A DNA stretch of 64,000 nucleotides from Streptacidiphilus rugosus AM-16 (lineage in GTDB: Bacteria; Actinomycetota; Actinomycetes; Streptomycetales; Streptomycetaceae). The notes below the pieces were generated by a model. That model saw only the letters and a program-made list of their open reading frames with translations. It made no database searches and had not been told where the DNA came from. Shown here piece by piece: positions 32,907 to 41,443 of this stretch. The DNA lies in the NCBI RefSeq assembly GCF_000744655.1, contig NZ_JQMJ01000004.1, positions 248,001 to 312,000 of the forward strand, written 5' to 3'. The first letter of the stretch is position 1; every line of letters begins with the position of its first letter. Both the position numbers and the translations under genes were made by a program.

Positions 32907-33393
32907 CGTGTCCGCGGAGAACCGACAGCGTCCGCACTCGCAGCTCCGGGTCATCGATCCGCGGTGAACAGCCCTCCCGGCGCGGGAACAAGCAGCTCCT
33001 ACCTGGCAGGAACCTCACTCGTCGCGCTCCTCGCCCGGCGGCCGCGTGCCCGATCCGGCCGCTGACGTGCACGTCAGAAGCCAGCGCTCGGTATGCAGCC
33101 CCGCGATCCGCCGGCTTCTGCACCCGCCGCGGCGGGTGTCGGGACCTGGCCGCAGGGCTTGATGGTCCTATCCGCACCGCACGCGAACACGCGCCCACCT
33201 GTCCAGCGGCGGCACTCTGGGGACCTCCGACAGCCGCCGGACTCGATTCAAGGTCCGCGGCGCGCTGATGGCGGCCGGGGTCCGGTCGGCGATCCCTGCA
33301 ACATCAGCCAGCCATGGTGGGCATGCTCACCTATCGCCAGGCTGCACCCCCTGGGACAGTAGAGGGAGCCGACGAGCGCTCTCGTGGCTCGGC
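32907..33393. other. Gap without a supported gene
   Basis: About 490 bp with lower coding quality than its surroundings. I see short frames on both strands but no family match, repeats or structured RNA that I can support. Confidence 0.4.
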
Positions 33394-33414
33394 ATGACGT
33401 TTGGGGACCGTCAC

Positions 33415-33756
33415 ATGTTGATCGCTACATCTTGGGCCACAGTAGGCATCGGCATCGGGCTCGCGGTGCTGAGCCTGCTGCTCCACCTGGGCATTCGGTA
33501 CCGGACGCCGCAGATGACCCGGTTACAGCTCCTGACCCGGCCTGAATGGCTGCTGCTCCTGCCAGGTCTTGTTCTCGCGTGCCATCTGCCGAGGTTGCTC
33601 GGGTGGCCGAGCGCTCTGCAGGAAACGGCATCATGGGTAGGACGGGGCCTGGATCTTGCGTTTGCAGCCCTGCTGATCTTCACGATCTTGAAGATCTTGT
33701 TCCAGCTCGCAATGAAACTGGCGGCGTCCGTGAGCCGAACGCTCGCGCACGGCTGA
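33415..33756 (+). CDS. Small membrane protein of unknown function
   Basis: A 113-residue protein with about three membrane segments (MLIATSWATVGIGIGLAVLS, EWLLLLPGLVLACHLPRLLG, LDLAFAALLIFTILKILFQL) and a short basic C-terminus. The ATG at 33415 has GGGGA upstream; an in-frame ATG at 33394 adds seven residues. Codon use is less GC-biased than neighbouring genes, in keeping with the acquired character of the island. No homologous family recognised. Confidence 0.6.
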   Translation: MLIATSWATVGIGIGLAVLSLLLHLGIRYRTPQMTRLQLLTRPEWLLLLPGLVLACHLPRLLGWPSALQETASWVGRGLDLAFAALLIFTILKILFQLAMKLAASVSRTLAHG

Positions 33757-33954
33757 GTTCCACCGCACCTCACGGCGCTGCCCAGGTCGAACGCTCTGAC
33801 CTGGGCAGCGCTCGTGTCTTGCCCCCGAACGGCCCGCTGGCGCACAATCACCGGCGCCCACCTGGTCGCACTGGTCCGCGCAGGGCACCCGGTCGCAACC
33901 CGCTCAGTGGGGTGCTGGCGAAGAAGAACTTCCTGGCGGGTCCCTGTGGCCAGG

Positions 33955-35044
33955 GCCGTGATGCGCTCGACGAGCCGGGGGTAGTAGGAGAGTTGGTCGA
34001 CACGGGCGACGGGCCGGATCAGGTCGGCCGAGGTGGTGGCGCTGCCGGCCCAGTGCATGACCGCTCGAACGCGCTCGCTGGTGCCCTGGGCTTGCACGGT
34101 CACGCTCTCGACGACCGCGTGCAGCAGCTTCTTGCGGTCGGCGTCGGTGGTCGTCGCGCAGGTCCAGATCGCCGGGATGTCGGTGGCCAGGGCACGGATC
34201 GTGGCCAGCTCCGATGCCGTCAGGCGGGTCGGAAGGGTGGCGAGGTGGCGCCGGTGGTCCTCGGCCAGTTGCGCCTGCGCGGCCAGCGCCTCCTCCCAGT
34301 CACGTTCCAACTGCCGCATCACCAGACGGTTCTCCGGCTCGGCCAGCTGATAACAGCGCCGGGCAAGATCGCAGGCGATGGCTGCTCGCTCTACTCGCTG
34401 GGCCCAGATCCGGTCGACCGCGGCGCGATCGGCCTCGATCCTGGCCGCGGCGGCCAGCGACAGCTCGACCGCGGCCGGGGCCAGGGCCGAGAGGACCTGG
34501 CCGACGACGAACTCGTCGGGGAACCGTCCGGCCATCTGCTGGTTGGCGGCCAGCCGCGCCAGGTTCCGCTCGCGCTGGACCACGCTGATATGCGCGGGCA
34601 ACGCGCCGTCGATCCGCACCAGCCACTGCTCGTCCCCGAGCCCCCGCACCCGACCGAAGTCGGTGTTCCCGGCGGTGCGCCGGGCTGGGTCGACGCGGCT
34701 GCGTCCGCAGGCGTAGATCCCGGCATACGCCGGATTGCGGAGCATGTTGACCAGTCCTGGGCATGCGGAGGACGCCAGACGACCTGGACCTTGCCGGGCC
34801 CCGAACGTTCCCGCATCCCGATCTGCACCCGGTGCTCGACCAGGAACCGCAGCACCCCATGCACCGTGCCCACCCGCTCGAACAGCGCGAACACCAGCCG
34901 GACCACGTCGCCGACCTGCGCATCCAGATCGAACGCCACCTCACCCGTTGGCCGACGGACATACCCCGCCGGCGGCAGCGCCAGCTCACCGCGGGCGGCC
35001 TTGGCCAGCATGCCCGAGGCCATCCGCTGCATCACACTCACCAC
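33955..35044 (-). pseudogene. Truncated and frameshifted large serine recombinase
   Basis: The minus strand carries the recombinase and zinc-ribbon parts of a large serine recombinase: QRMASGMLAKAARGELALPP, then GYVRRPTGEVAFDLD, FALFERVGTVHGVLRFLVEH, and in another frame MLRNPAYAGIYACGRSRVDP and the following coiled region. The shift near 34755 fits loss of one base. The N-terminal resolvase domain with the catalytic serine is absent, and the C-terminus runs into unrelated sequence. Just upstream (about 35090-35190, minus) the stretch LWASLPEASRRDALRTLSLL may be the tail of an associated gene. Confidence 0.7.
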
Positions 35045-35381
35045 TCGCCTCCGCGACCGGACCGCTCACGGTCGAGGACAGTGTCGCCGCCCGCTCCAGC
35101 AGCAAGCTCAACGTCCGCAACGCATCGCGCCGACTCGCCTCCGGCAACGACGCCCACAACTCGCCGGGACCCAGCGTCAGATTCAGCCTCTGGGGCAGAT
35201 GTTCTCGTCCATGCCGCGCCGCCCTCATCCAAGCCGCCGCCCGCGGCGCCCGCAGCCGATTCCACACCGCCGCAGTCGCGTTGAAAGGTCACAGATCAAC
35301 TTTGCCGACCGGAACGGGGTTGCCGGGGCTCGGCCCGGGCAAACACCTCATAAGTCTCCGTCCGACCGGGAGGTGAGGGAG

Positions 35382-35480
35382 ATGGCACTCACCCGAGTGA
35401 TGAAGCGACCGGCTCCGCAACGCCCCCCGCGGCCTCCGCTGGACCTGCGGACCCCCTCCGGTCGGCCGCTGCCCTACTGA
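35382..35480 (+). CDS. Possible 32-residue basic peptide
   Basis: A short frame MALTRVMKRPAPQRPPRPPL and onward, with a strong GGGAGGTGAGGG site just upstream. Its stop overlaps the convergent membrane gene by 7 bp. The good ribosome site is the only support. Confidence 0.25.
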   Translation: MALTRVMKRPAPQRPPRPPLDLRTPSGRPLPY

Positions 35481-35914
35481 CGGCGTCCCGTCTGGAGCCA
35501 CGCCGACAGGGACAGCGAGACGACGGCGGCGGTCCCGCTGCACAGCAGTCGGGTCGCGTCGTCGGCGTCTCCGCGCCCGTGGAGAGGCAGCCAGTCCCCG
35601 AACCGGAGCACGGCCTCGAACGCGACCAACTGGGCGACCACGACCAGCGCGACCACCGGGCGGACCGCCCGCCTCCGGGCGAGGACCAGGCTCGCCGCCG
35701 CGAGCGCGAGAACGGTGGCGTCGGCGGCGAGCGCGAGGGCCGGGCCGGCGGCGTCGAGGCGGGCCATGGAGGAGGCGAGCAGCGCGGCGAGCGCCGAGGA
35801 GACCGCGACGAACAGCACCGCGCCACCGCGGCACACCAGCAGCAGCGCGTGGTCGGGAGTTCCTTCCGAGTGACGTGCGGGGGACGCCGTCCTCGCACCC
35901 AGCCTGAGCGGCAT
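35474..35914 (-). CDS. Hypothetical membrane protein
   Basis: A 146-residue protein with about four membrane segments (GGAVLFVAVSSALAALLASS, ALALAADATVLALAAASLVL, VVALVVVAQLVAFEAVL, CSGTAAVVSLSLSAWL). The N-terminal 25 residues are polar. No family recognised. It marks the return to ordinary high-GC chromosomal coding after the degraded island. Confidence 0.6.
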   Translation of the reverse strand: MPLRLGARTASPARHSEGTPDHALLLVCRGGAVLFVAVSSALAALLASSMARLDAAGPALALAADATVLALAAASLVLARRRAVRPVVALVVVAQLVAFEAVLRFGDWLPLHGRGDADDATRLLCSGTAAVVSLSLSAWLQTGRRQ

Positions 35915-36064
35915 CTGGGCCTCCGGTCCTCGGAAACTGCGCCTGGGAGTGCTTCTCCCATGGGCTCATGCGGGCCCGGAGCGCACGACGTGAAGCGATT
36001 CCGCATCGTCCTGCGGGAATATGCCGTTCCCCGCCGCCAATTGGATGCGTGATTGACTGAAGTC

Positions 36065-36394
36065 ATGAATCCGGACATCACGCCGTGGCGGGTCGTGCAG
36101 CCCCTGGGAACGGCTCACGAAAGGGCGTGCGGCCACCTGGACCTGGCCGAACTCGGCGGAGCCCGGGGCCGGGCCTGCGCCGCGTGCCTGACCTCGGGCA
36201 GGAGCTGGGTGAATCTGCTGGTGTGCATGGTGTGCGGCACGGTGGGATGCTGCGACAGTTCACCGGGGCGGCACGCCTATCGGCATTTCGAGCAGACCGG
36301 CCATCCACTGGCTCGAACGCTCAAGAGCGGTGAAGCCTGGGGATGGTGCTTCGTCGACGAAGTCTTCCTCGAACAGCCGGAGTCGAGCCGGTGA
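36065..36394 (+). CDS. UBP-type zinc finger protein
   Basis: A 109-residue protein consisting almost only of a ZnF-UBP domain: Cys/His ligands in ACGHLDLAE, CAACLTSG, LVCMVCGTVGCCDSSPGRHA and HFEQTGHPLA. In eukaryotes this fold binds the C-terminal Gly-Gly of ubiquitin; in actinomycetes its partner is unclear, though Pup or another free C-terminus is conceivable. ATG at 36065; upstream context lacks a clear ribosome site. Monocistronic. Confidence 0.8.
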   Translation: MNPDITPWRVVQPLGTAHERACGHLDLAELGGARGRACAACLTSGRSWVNLLVCMVCGTVGCCDSSPGRHAYRHFEQTGHPLARTLKSGEAWGWCFVDEVFLEQPESSR

Positions 36395-36414
36395 ACCGGA
36401 CGGGATGACGATCG

Positions 36415-36456
36415 GTCAGTCGCGGGCAGTCAGTCGCGGGCGGTCAGTCGCGGGCG
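36415..36456. repeat. 14-bp tandem repeat at the 3' end of the SRAP gene
   Basis: Three units GTCAGTCGCGGGC(A/G) at 36415, 36429 and 36443. The stop codon of the minus-strand SRAP gene is inside the last unit. Unit length and the leading GTCAG resemble the array at 23361-23446. Confidence 0.7.
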
Positions 36457-37190
36457 GTCGGCTGCTCCGGCGGGTCGAGCAGCTGCGGCCCGTTGTTGCG
36501 CACGCTGTTCACCGCAAGCGACACCTCCCGGACCCGCAGCCGGCCGGCGGCGGGCTCGTGGAGCAGGGCGCGGAGCTCGCCCGGGTCCTGGTGGGCGGGG
36601 TCGAGCCAGGCCTCGAAGTCCTCAGGGGCGATGGCCAGCGGCATGCGCGGGTGGACCCGGCCCGCCGCGTCGGTGGCCTCCGTGGTGATGATCGTGCAGG
36701 TCGCGAGCCAGGCCAGCGGGTCGTCCTCCTCGCGACTCCGGTCGCGCCACCACTCGTACAGGCCCGCCATCGCCATCGGCGTCCCGTCCTCAGGGGCGAT
36801 GTACCAGGGCTGCTTGTAGGCCTTGCGCTCGGCGGTCGCGGGCTCCGCGGTCCACTCGTAGAAGCCGTCCGCGGGAAGCAGGCACCGCCGCTTCGCGAAG
36901 GCCTTCCGGTAGGCGGGCTTCTCGTGGACCGTCTCCATCCGGGCGTTGATCATCCGCGCGCCGCCGGAGAGGTCCTTGGCCCAGGAGGGGACCAGCCCCC
37001 AGCGCAGCCGCCGCAGCTCGCGGCCCAGCTCCCCGGTCTCCCGGCCGGCCCGTTCGAGCACCGCCCACACGTCGTCGGTGGGCGCGACGTTCCACGAGGG
37101 GGCCAGCGCCTCGGTCGGGTTCCACCGGTCGACCTGGAACAGCTCGACCAGGTCCTCGGGCTTACGGGACGACGCGTAGCGACCGCACAT
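36444..37190 (-). CDS. SRAP-domain DNA-protein crosslink protein (YedK/HMCES family)
   Basis: A 248-residue SRAP protein that covalently caps abasic sites in single-stranded DNA. The start ATG at 37190 gives Met-Cys-Gly-Arg-Tyr, so Cys2 becomes the N-terminal nucleophile; two extra codons upstream would block this and were rejected. Also conserved: WNVAPT near residue 33, MINARMET near 80, GFYEW with the active Glu near 108, and HPRMP with the active His near 180. Full length. Confidence 0.92.
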   Translation of the reverse strand: MCGRYASSRKPEDLVELFQVDRWNPTEALAPSWNVAPTDDVWAVLERAGRETGELGRELRRLRWGLVPSWAKDLSGGARMINARMETVHEKPAYRKAFAKRRCLLPADGFYEWTAEPATAERKAYKQPWYIAPEDGTPMAMAGLYEWWRDRSREEDDPLAWLATCTIITTEATDAAGRVHPRMPLAIAPEDFEAWLDPAHQDPGELRALLHEPAAGRLRVREVSLAVNSVRNNGPQLLDPPEQPTARD

Positions 37191-37277
37191 GAGCACCAGC
37201 TTGCCACGCCGCCACGGACTCCTGCTGGAGGATCCGGCCCGGGCTCCGGGATTTCGGGGACCTGGCCCTGGGGTGGG

Positions 37278-38063
37278 TCAGCCCGCCCGCTGGAGCTGGA
37301 CCTGGCGTTCCGCGTCCGCGAAGCCGAGCGCCCGGTAGAGGCGGATCGCGTCGTCGTCGGGGTCGGCGACGATGACCAGCGTGCGGTCGGCCGCGGCCGG
37401 CAGCGCGTGCCGGGCCGCATGTCGGAGAACCGCGGCGGCGAGACCCCGGCGGCGGAAGTCGGGGTGGGTCTCCACGTTCTGGAACCTGGCCAGCTCCGGG
37501 CCGGTGGCGAACAGTCCGGCTCCGGCACGGAGGCGCCCGTCCACGAAGGCGCCGATCCAGCTGCCGTGGCCCGCCTCGCACAGGCCCCGGTAGCCGGCGA
37601 CCCGCCGCTCGGCGAAGCGGCGACCGTTGTCGTCCGACGGCAATCCGTAGCAGGCATAGTCCAGTTCGAGCGCCTGGCGCCAGTCGTCGTCGCCGGAGAG
37701 CGCGCGGATGTCGGCGTGCGGTCCCGCCGTCGAAGGCAGCAGGCCGCGCGCCGTCAGCACCGTGGTGATCTCGGCGGTCACGCCGAGCGCCGCGCGCTCG
37801 GCGCTGTCGCCCGCGTCTCCCGAGACGCCGTCCACGCCGAAGGCCCGGTGCCTCGCGTCCGGGAACTCCGCCGCGAACAGGGCCGACCAACGGGCCGCGT
37901 CGCCCGGCCGCGGGGGCGCGCCGAGCAGGAGGAAGTTCCCCCAGTAGAAGCCGGGGTTCGCCGGGGTGCGCACCACGAGGTGCGTTCCGTGGTCGGTGAC
38001 CACCGATCCGGCCAGTTCCAGCAGCGACACGTCCGTGCGGAACCCGAGCGACTCGATCGTCAC
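37278..38063 (-). CDS. GNAT-family acetyltransferase
   Basis: A 261-residue protein whose C-terminal half is a GNAT fold: AGAGLFATGPELARFQNVET, then HPDFRRRGLAAAVLRHAARH with the acetyl-CoA-binding RRRGLA near residue 204, and DAIRLYRALGFAD near 245. The N-terminal half (VTIESLGFRTDVSLLELAGS) is less conserved. GTG at 38063 overlaps the previous stop as GTGA, so it is coupled to the peptidase-like gene. Substrate unknown. Confidence 0.85.
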   Translation of the reverse strand: MTIESLGFRTDVSLLELAGSVVTDHGTHLVVRTPANPGFYWGNFLLLGAPPRPGDAARWSALFAAEFPDARHRAFGVDGVSGDAGDSAERAALGVTAEITTVLTARGLLPSTAGPHADIRALSGDDDWRQALELDYACYGLPSDDNGRRFAERRVAGYRGLCEAGHGSWIGAFVDGRLRAGAGLFATGPELARFQNVETHPDFRRRGLAAAVLRHAARHALPAAADRTLVIVADPDDDAIRLYRALGFADAERQVQLQRAG

Positions 38064-38782
38064 AGCGTGAACCCCTCGCCGGAGCGGTAGGCGCGCAGCG
38101 CGACGTCGCGGTGGTCGCCCTCGGCGCGCACGAGGTGGACCCGGCCGTGCCCGGAGACGTGTGCGCGGCCGTCCTCGACGGTGAGCAGGGTGTTCTCGTC
38201 GATCGCCACACCGGACGCGGCCCTGCCGAGGGCGACGGCCTCGATCAGACGGGGAAGGGTGCCCCACTGGGCGGCGTGCACGTCCACGGCGAACGGCACC
38301 AGCCCCAGTCCCGGCCGGACCTCGACCTCGTCCAGATCCTCACCGGCCTCCTCCGCGCAGACCTGGGTGCCCTGCGAGAGCCAGCCGCCGACCAGCGCCG
38401 TCTGCGCGGCGACGGCCGCCCCGGCGGAGAAGCCCGCGTACGGCATGCCCCGGGCGGCCAGCAGGGCGGGCAGTTCGGCCAGGACCGGCACCAGCGCCTC
38501 CTGGTACGCGGGGGTGAGCCCGCCGCAGACAAGCAGCGCCGCCGCCCCGTCCAGCGAGGCCGGATCGAGGACACCGCCCAGCGGCACCAGGACGGGCACC
38601 GGCGTGCAAGGGGCGACCTTGCGCAGCGCCGTGTCGTAACGCGCGAACTGCTCGGCGCCGTCGCCCTCGTCGATCAGCAGACAGGCGACGACCGGCTCCG
38701 GGCCGGCGGCTGCGAGGAAGGGTCCGTAGACCAGGTCGGCCGCCTCGTCGTTCCAGCCGCCACCGATCAGATACGTGCTCAC
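38060..38782 (-). CDS. Peptidase E-like (S51 / class I glutamine amidotransferase-like) protein
   Basis: A 240-residue protein of the dipeptidase E fold. MSTYLIGGGW at the start, LLVCGGLTPAYQEAL near residue 83 and the nucleophile elbow AGFSAGAAVA with Ser119, then a later acidic residue and DVHAAQWGTLPRLIEAV near 168, where cyanophycinase-like relatives have their His. It may cleave Asp-containing dipeptides or a related amide. Coupled by overlap to the acetyltransferase downstream. Confidence 0.8.
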   Translation of the reverse strand: MSTYLIGGGWNDEAADLVYGPFLAAAGPEPVVACLLIDEGDGAEQFARYDTALRKVAPCTPVPVLVPLGGVLDPASLDGAAALLVCGGLTPAYQEALVPVLAELPALLAARGMPYAGFSAGAAVAAQTALVGGWLSQGTQVCAEEAGEDLDEVEVRPGLGLVPFAVDVHAAQWGTLPRLIEAVALGRAASGVAIDENTLLTVEDGRAHVSGHGRVHLVRAEGDHRDVALRAYRSGEGFTL

Positions 38783-39168
38783 GTCGTGTTCCTCTTCGCC
38801 GTCCGTGCAGAAGACCCTGCGGTGCAGCCTGGGACCCTAGCAACCCACCGTCCCGCAAGGCGAAGGGTTTTGGGCCCCGCCCGCTGACACCCTTCTGCCG
38901 GCGTGGTCCCGGGGAAGGCGACGGCGACGTGCCGGCGACCGGCTCTGGGACACGCCCGAAGGATGACGTCGTCGTCGGAGCCGCTGACGTCGCCGGCGTG
39001 CCGGAGGCGCGGCGGAGGGGGTGGCAGGCGGCTGCGGATCCCGGGGGTATCGGACGCGGTCTCAGAATTGCTTCCCCGGCGGCGAAGTGGGCCGGTCCGC
39101 ACAGGGCCGCGAGACGTCCGGGAATGCTATGGTCTGCCCGCCATACGGACAACAGGGGGAAACTCACC
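38783..39168. other. Divergent promoter gap
   Basis: Nearly 390 bp between the peptidase-like gene and the MFS gene. A candidate ribosome site AGGGGGA ends it at 39160. No gene, repeat or clear operator is supported. Confidence 0.4.
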
Positions 39169-40728
39169 ATGAGCACGAACGGGGCCGGATCCGGGCGCAA
39201 GGGCCTGGTACTGGCAGCAATGATCTTCGCGGTGGCGATGACATTCATCGACCAGACGATCGTGTCGATCGCCGCGCCCACCATCCAGACCAAGCTCGGC
39301 CTCTCCGGCACCGGCATGCAGTGGGCGATCAACGCCTACCTGCTGGCCATGGCCGCCCTGTTCGCCTTCGGCGGCCGGCTCTCCGACACCCTCGGCCACC
39401 GCCGTACGGTCATCGCGGGCGTGATCATCTTCGCCGGCGCCTCCGCTCTCTGCGGCGCCACGCCGACCGGCGCGCTCGCCCAGAGCTGGATCATCACCTT
39501 CCGCGCGCTGCAGGGTCTCGGCGGAGCCGTGATGTACCCGGCGGCGCTGGCCATCGTCGTCAACACCTACGAACTGCGCGAGCGCGGCAAGGCGCTGGCC
39601 CTCTTCTTCGGCATCGCGGGCGGGCTCACCGCCGTCGGCCCGATCCTCGGCGGTTATCTGACGCAGTGGACCTGGCGCGGCATCTTCTGGGTGAACATCC
39701 CGGTCGCCCTGGTCGCGCTGGTGCTGATCTGGATGTCGAAGCCGGAGACCCGGTTCCGTCCCGCGCCGATCGACTACCGAGGCCTGGTCCTGATCGCCTC
39801 CGGCGTGGCGCTGAGCGTCTTCGGCTTCCAGCAGTCCCACGTCTGGGGCTGGAGCAACCCGGCCATCGGCCTGTCGATCGCGGCCGGCGCGCTGCTGCTC
39901 GTCCTCTTCTTCCGTTACGAGCGCGGCCGGACCTCGCCGCTGATGGACGTGCGGATCTTCAGCAACCGCGCGTTCGCGGTGCAGTGCCTGGTGCTGGGTC
40001 TGTGCATGGCCGTCTTCCTGCCGATGTTCTTCTTCGCCAGCGAGTACGCGTCCATCTCCCTGGGCCAGAACGCCCAGCAGGCCGGTCTCACGCTGCTCTA
40101 CTTCTTCGGCGGCTTCGTGGTCACCGCGCAGATCGGCGGCCGGATGCTGGACCGCGTCGGCGCCAAGCGGCCGGTCGTGGCCGGGGCCGTGATCGCCGCG
40201 GCGGGCTTCTACCTCTGGGCGAGCAGGATGACCGACCTGGACCTGTCCAAGCTGACCTGGTTCATCGTCCTCGCCGGCGCGGGCATGGGTCTGATGATCA
40301 GCCCGTCCAACACCGACGCGGTCAACCGCGCCTCCAGCCTCTCCTACGGCGAGGCGACCGGCATCACCATGACCGTCCGCAACTACGCCTCCAGCCTCAG
40401 CCTGGCCGTGCTGGGCACGGTCCTGATCTCGGTGTTCCAGTCCCGGCTCGCGGACACCTTCGCCCAGGAACCGCACACCACGCGGGCGCAGGCGGACGCG
40501 ATGGCGGCCGCCGCGACGCACGGCTCCAGCTCGGGCGGCAGCGGTTCCGGCGGTACGGTCCCCCGGCCGATCGCCCTCGACTTCGCCCACGCCGCCCAGG
40601 TGGTCTTCTACATCATGGCCGGCCTGATGGCCGTGGCCGCGGTGGTCGCGCTCGTCGGTCTGCGCGGCGGCGTGCAGGCTCCCGAAGCCGAGTCCGAGTC
40701 GGCCGCCGAGGGCGTCCAGACCGCCTGA
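39169..40728 (+). CDS. MFS drug transporter (DHA2/EmrB-QacA type, 14 TM)
   Basis: A 519-residue proton-driven exporter. MTFIDQTIVSIAAPTIQTKL in the first helix, LSDTLGHRRTVIAG (motif A) near residue 66, RALQGLGGAVMYPAA near 110 and GPILGGYLTQWTWRGIFWVN near 153 (motif C region) are typical of DHA2. A Ser/Gly-rich loop precedes the last helix. ATG at 39169 with AGGGGGA. No regulator is adjacent, so the substrate cannot be inferred. Confidence 0.9.
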   Translation: MSTNGAGSGRKGLVLAAMIFAVAMTFIDQTIVSIAAPTIQTKLGLSGTGMQWAINAYLLAMAALFAFGGRLSDTLGHRRTVIAGVIIFAGASALCGATPTGALAQSWIITFRALQGLGGAVMYPAALAIVVNTYELRERGKALALFFGIAGGLTAVGPILGGYLTQWTWRGIFWVNIPVALVALVLIWMSKPETRFRPAPIDYRGLVLIASGVALSVFGFQQSHVWGWSNPAIGLSIAAGALLLVLFFRYERGRTSPLMDVRIFSNRAFAVQCLVLGLCMAVFLPMFFFASEYASISLGQNAQQAGLTLLYFFGGFVVTAQIGGRMLDRVGAKRPVVAGAVIAAAGFYLWASRMTDLDLSKLTWFIVLAGAGMGLMISPSNTDAVNRASSLSYGEATGITMTVRNYASSLSLAVLGTVLISVFQSRLADTFAQEPHTTRAQADAMAAAATHGSSSGGSGSGGTVPRPIALDFAHAAQVVFYIMAGLMAVAAVVALVGLRGGVQAPEAESESAAEGVQTA

Positions 40729-40751
40729 TCCCGCCGACGCTCCACCCGTCC

Positions 40752-40780
40752 GAGGCCCCGCGCTCCCCGCGCGGGGCCTC
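40752..40780. terminator. Bidirectional hairpin between convergent genes
   Basis: Perfect 11-bp stem GAGGCCCCGCG / CGCGGGGCCTC with a 7-nt loop, between the ends of the MFS gene and the CGNR gene. It can serve both directions. Confidence 0.75.
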
Positions 40781-40803
40781 GCGGCGTTCAGTCCCCCACC
40801 GTC

Positions 40804-41370
40804 CTACTCCCCTGCGGCCTTCCTGGCGCGGAAGGCCGCGGCCTTGGACCGGTTCTGACACGCCGTCGAGCAGAACTGCCGGGCGGCGTTGCGCGAGACG
40901 TCGACGTAGACCCGGTCGCAGCGGGTCGCCGCGCAGATCCCCAGGCGGCCCGCGTAGTCGCCGCCGATCGCCATCGCCAGGCCGGTCGCACAGCCCGCGC
41001 TCCAGCCGACGGCGTAGGAGTCGTCCGCGCCGTGGAAGTGGACCTGCCAGGGTTCCCCCGGCGAGCGGTCCAGCTGCGGGCGGGCGCCGCTGGCGCGCAG
41101 CAGCCCGTTCAGCGCGGCCGCAGCGGCGTCGACCCGGTCCGCGGCGACGGCTTCGAAGACGACGCGCAGGTCCCGCGCGGTGCGGGCGAGATGGGCGGCC
41201 TCCGTCCGGCCGATGCCGTCGGCGCCCGGCAGCGCCGCTCGCACGGCCGCCGAGAGCTCCGGCCCCACGGGCGCGGTGAAGCTCCTGCCGTGCGCCTCGC
41301 CGTCGGTGAGGGCGTTGACGAGGGCGACCGACGCATCCAGCAGCGTCCGCATGTGACTGTCGAACAGCAC
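40804..41370 (-). CDS. CGNR zinc-finger (ABATE domain) protein
   Basis: A 188-residue protein. The N-terminal ABATE domain begins LFDSHMRTLLDASVALVNAL; the C-terminal CGNR-type finger reads RLGICAATRCDRVYVDVSRN, then RQFCSTACQNRSKAAAFR, with four cysteines for zinc. These are probable stress-linked transcription regulators. The GTG at 41370 matches the family N-terminus. It is divergent from an MFS gene, which it may control: the 73-bp gap contains TTGACCAGTTACC and a GGCCAGTGAC stretch. Confidence 0.88.
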   Translation of the reverse strand: MLFDSHMRTLLDASVALVNALTDGEAHGRSFTAPVGPELSAAVRAALPGADGIGRTEAAHLARTARDLRVVFEAVAADRVDAAAAALNGLLRASGARPQLDRSPGEPWQVHFHGADDSYAVGWSAGCATGLAMAIGGDYAGRLGICAATRCDRVYVDVSRNAARQFCSTACQNRSKAAAFRARKAAGE

Positions 41371-41443
41371 TTGACCAGTTACCCCATCTCTGCCTAGCGT
41401 GAGTGACTGACGATATCCCATTGGCCAGTGACGAGGTGCGTCG

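Noticed and set aside
33546-35480. Plus-strand frame of about 640 codons over the recombinase remnant
   Set aside because: Its composition is that of an antisense shadow; the minus strand shows clear recombinase similarity.
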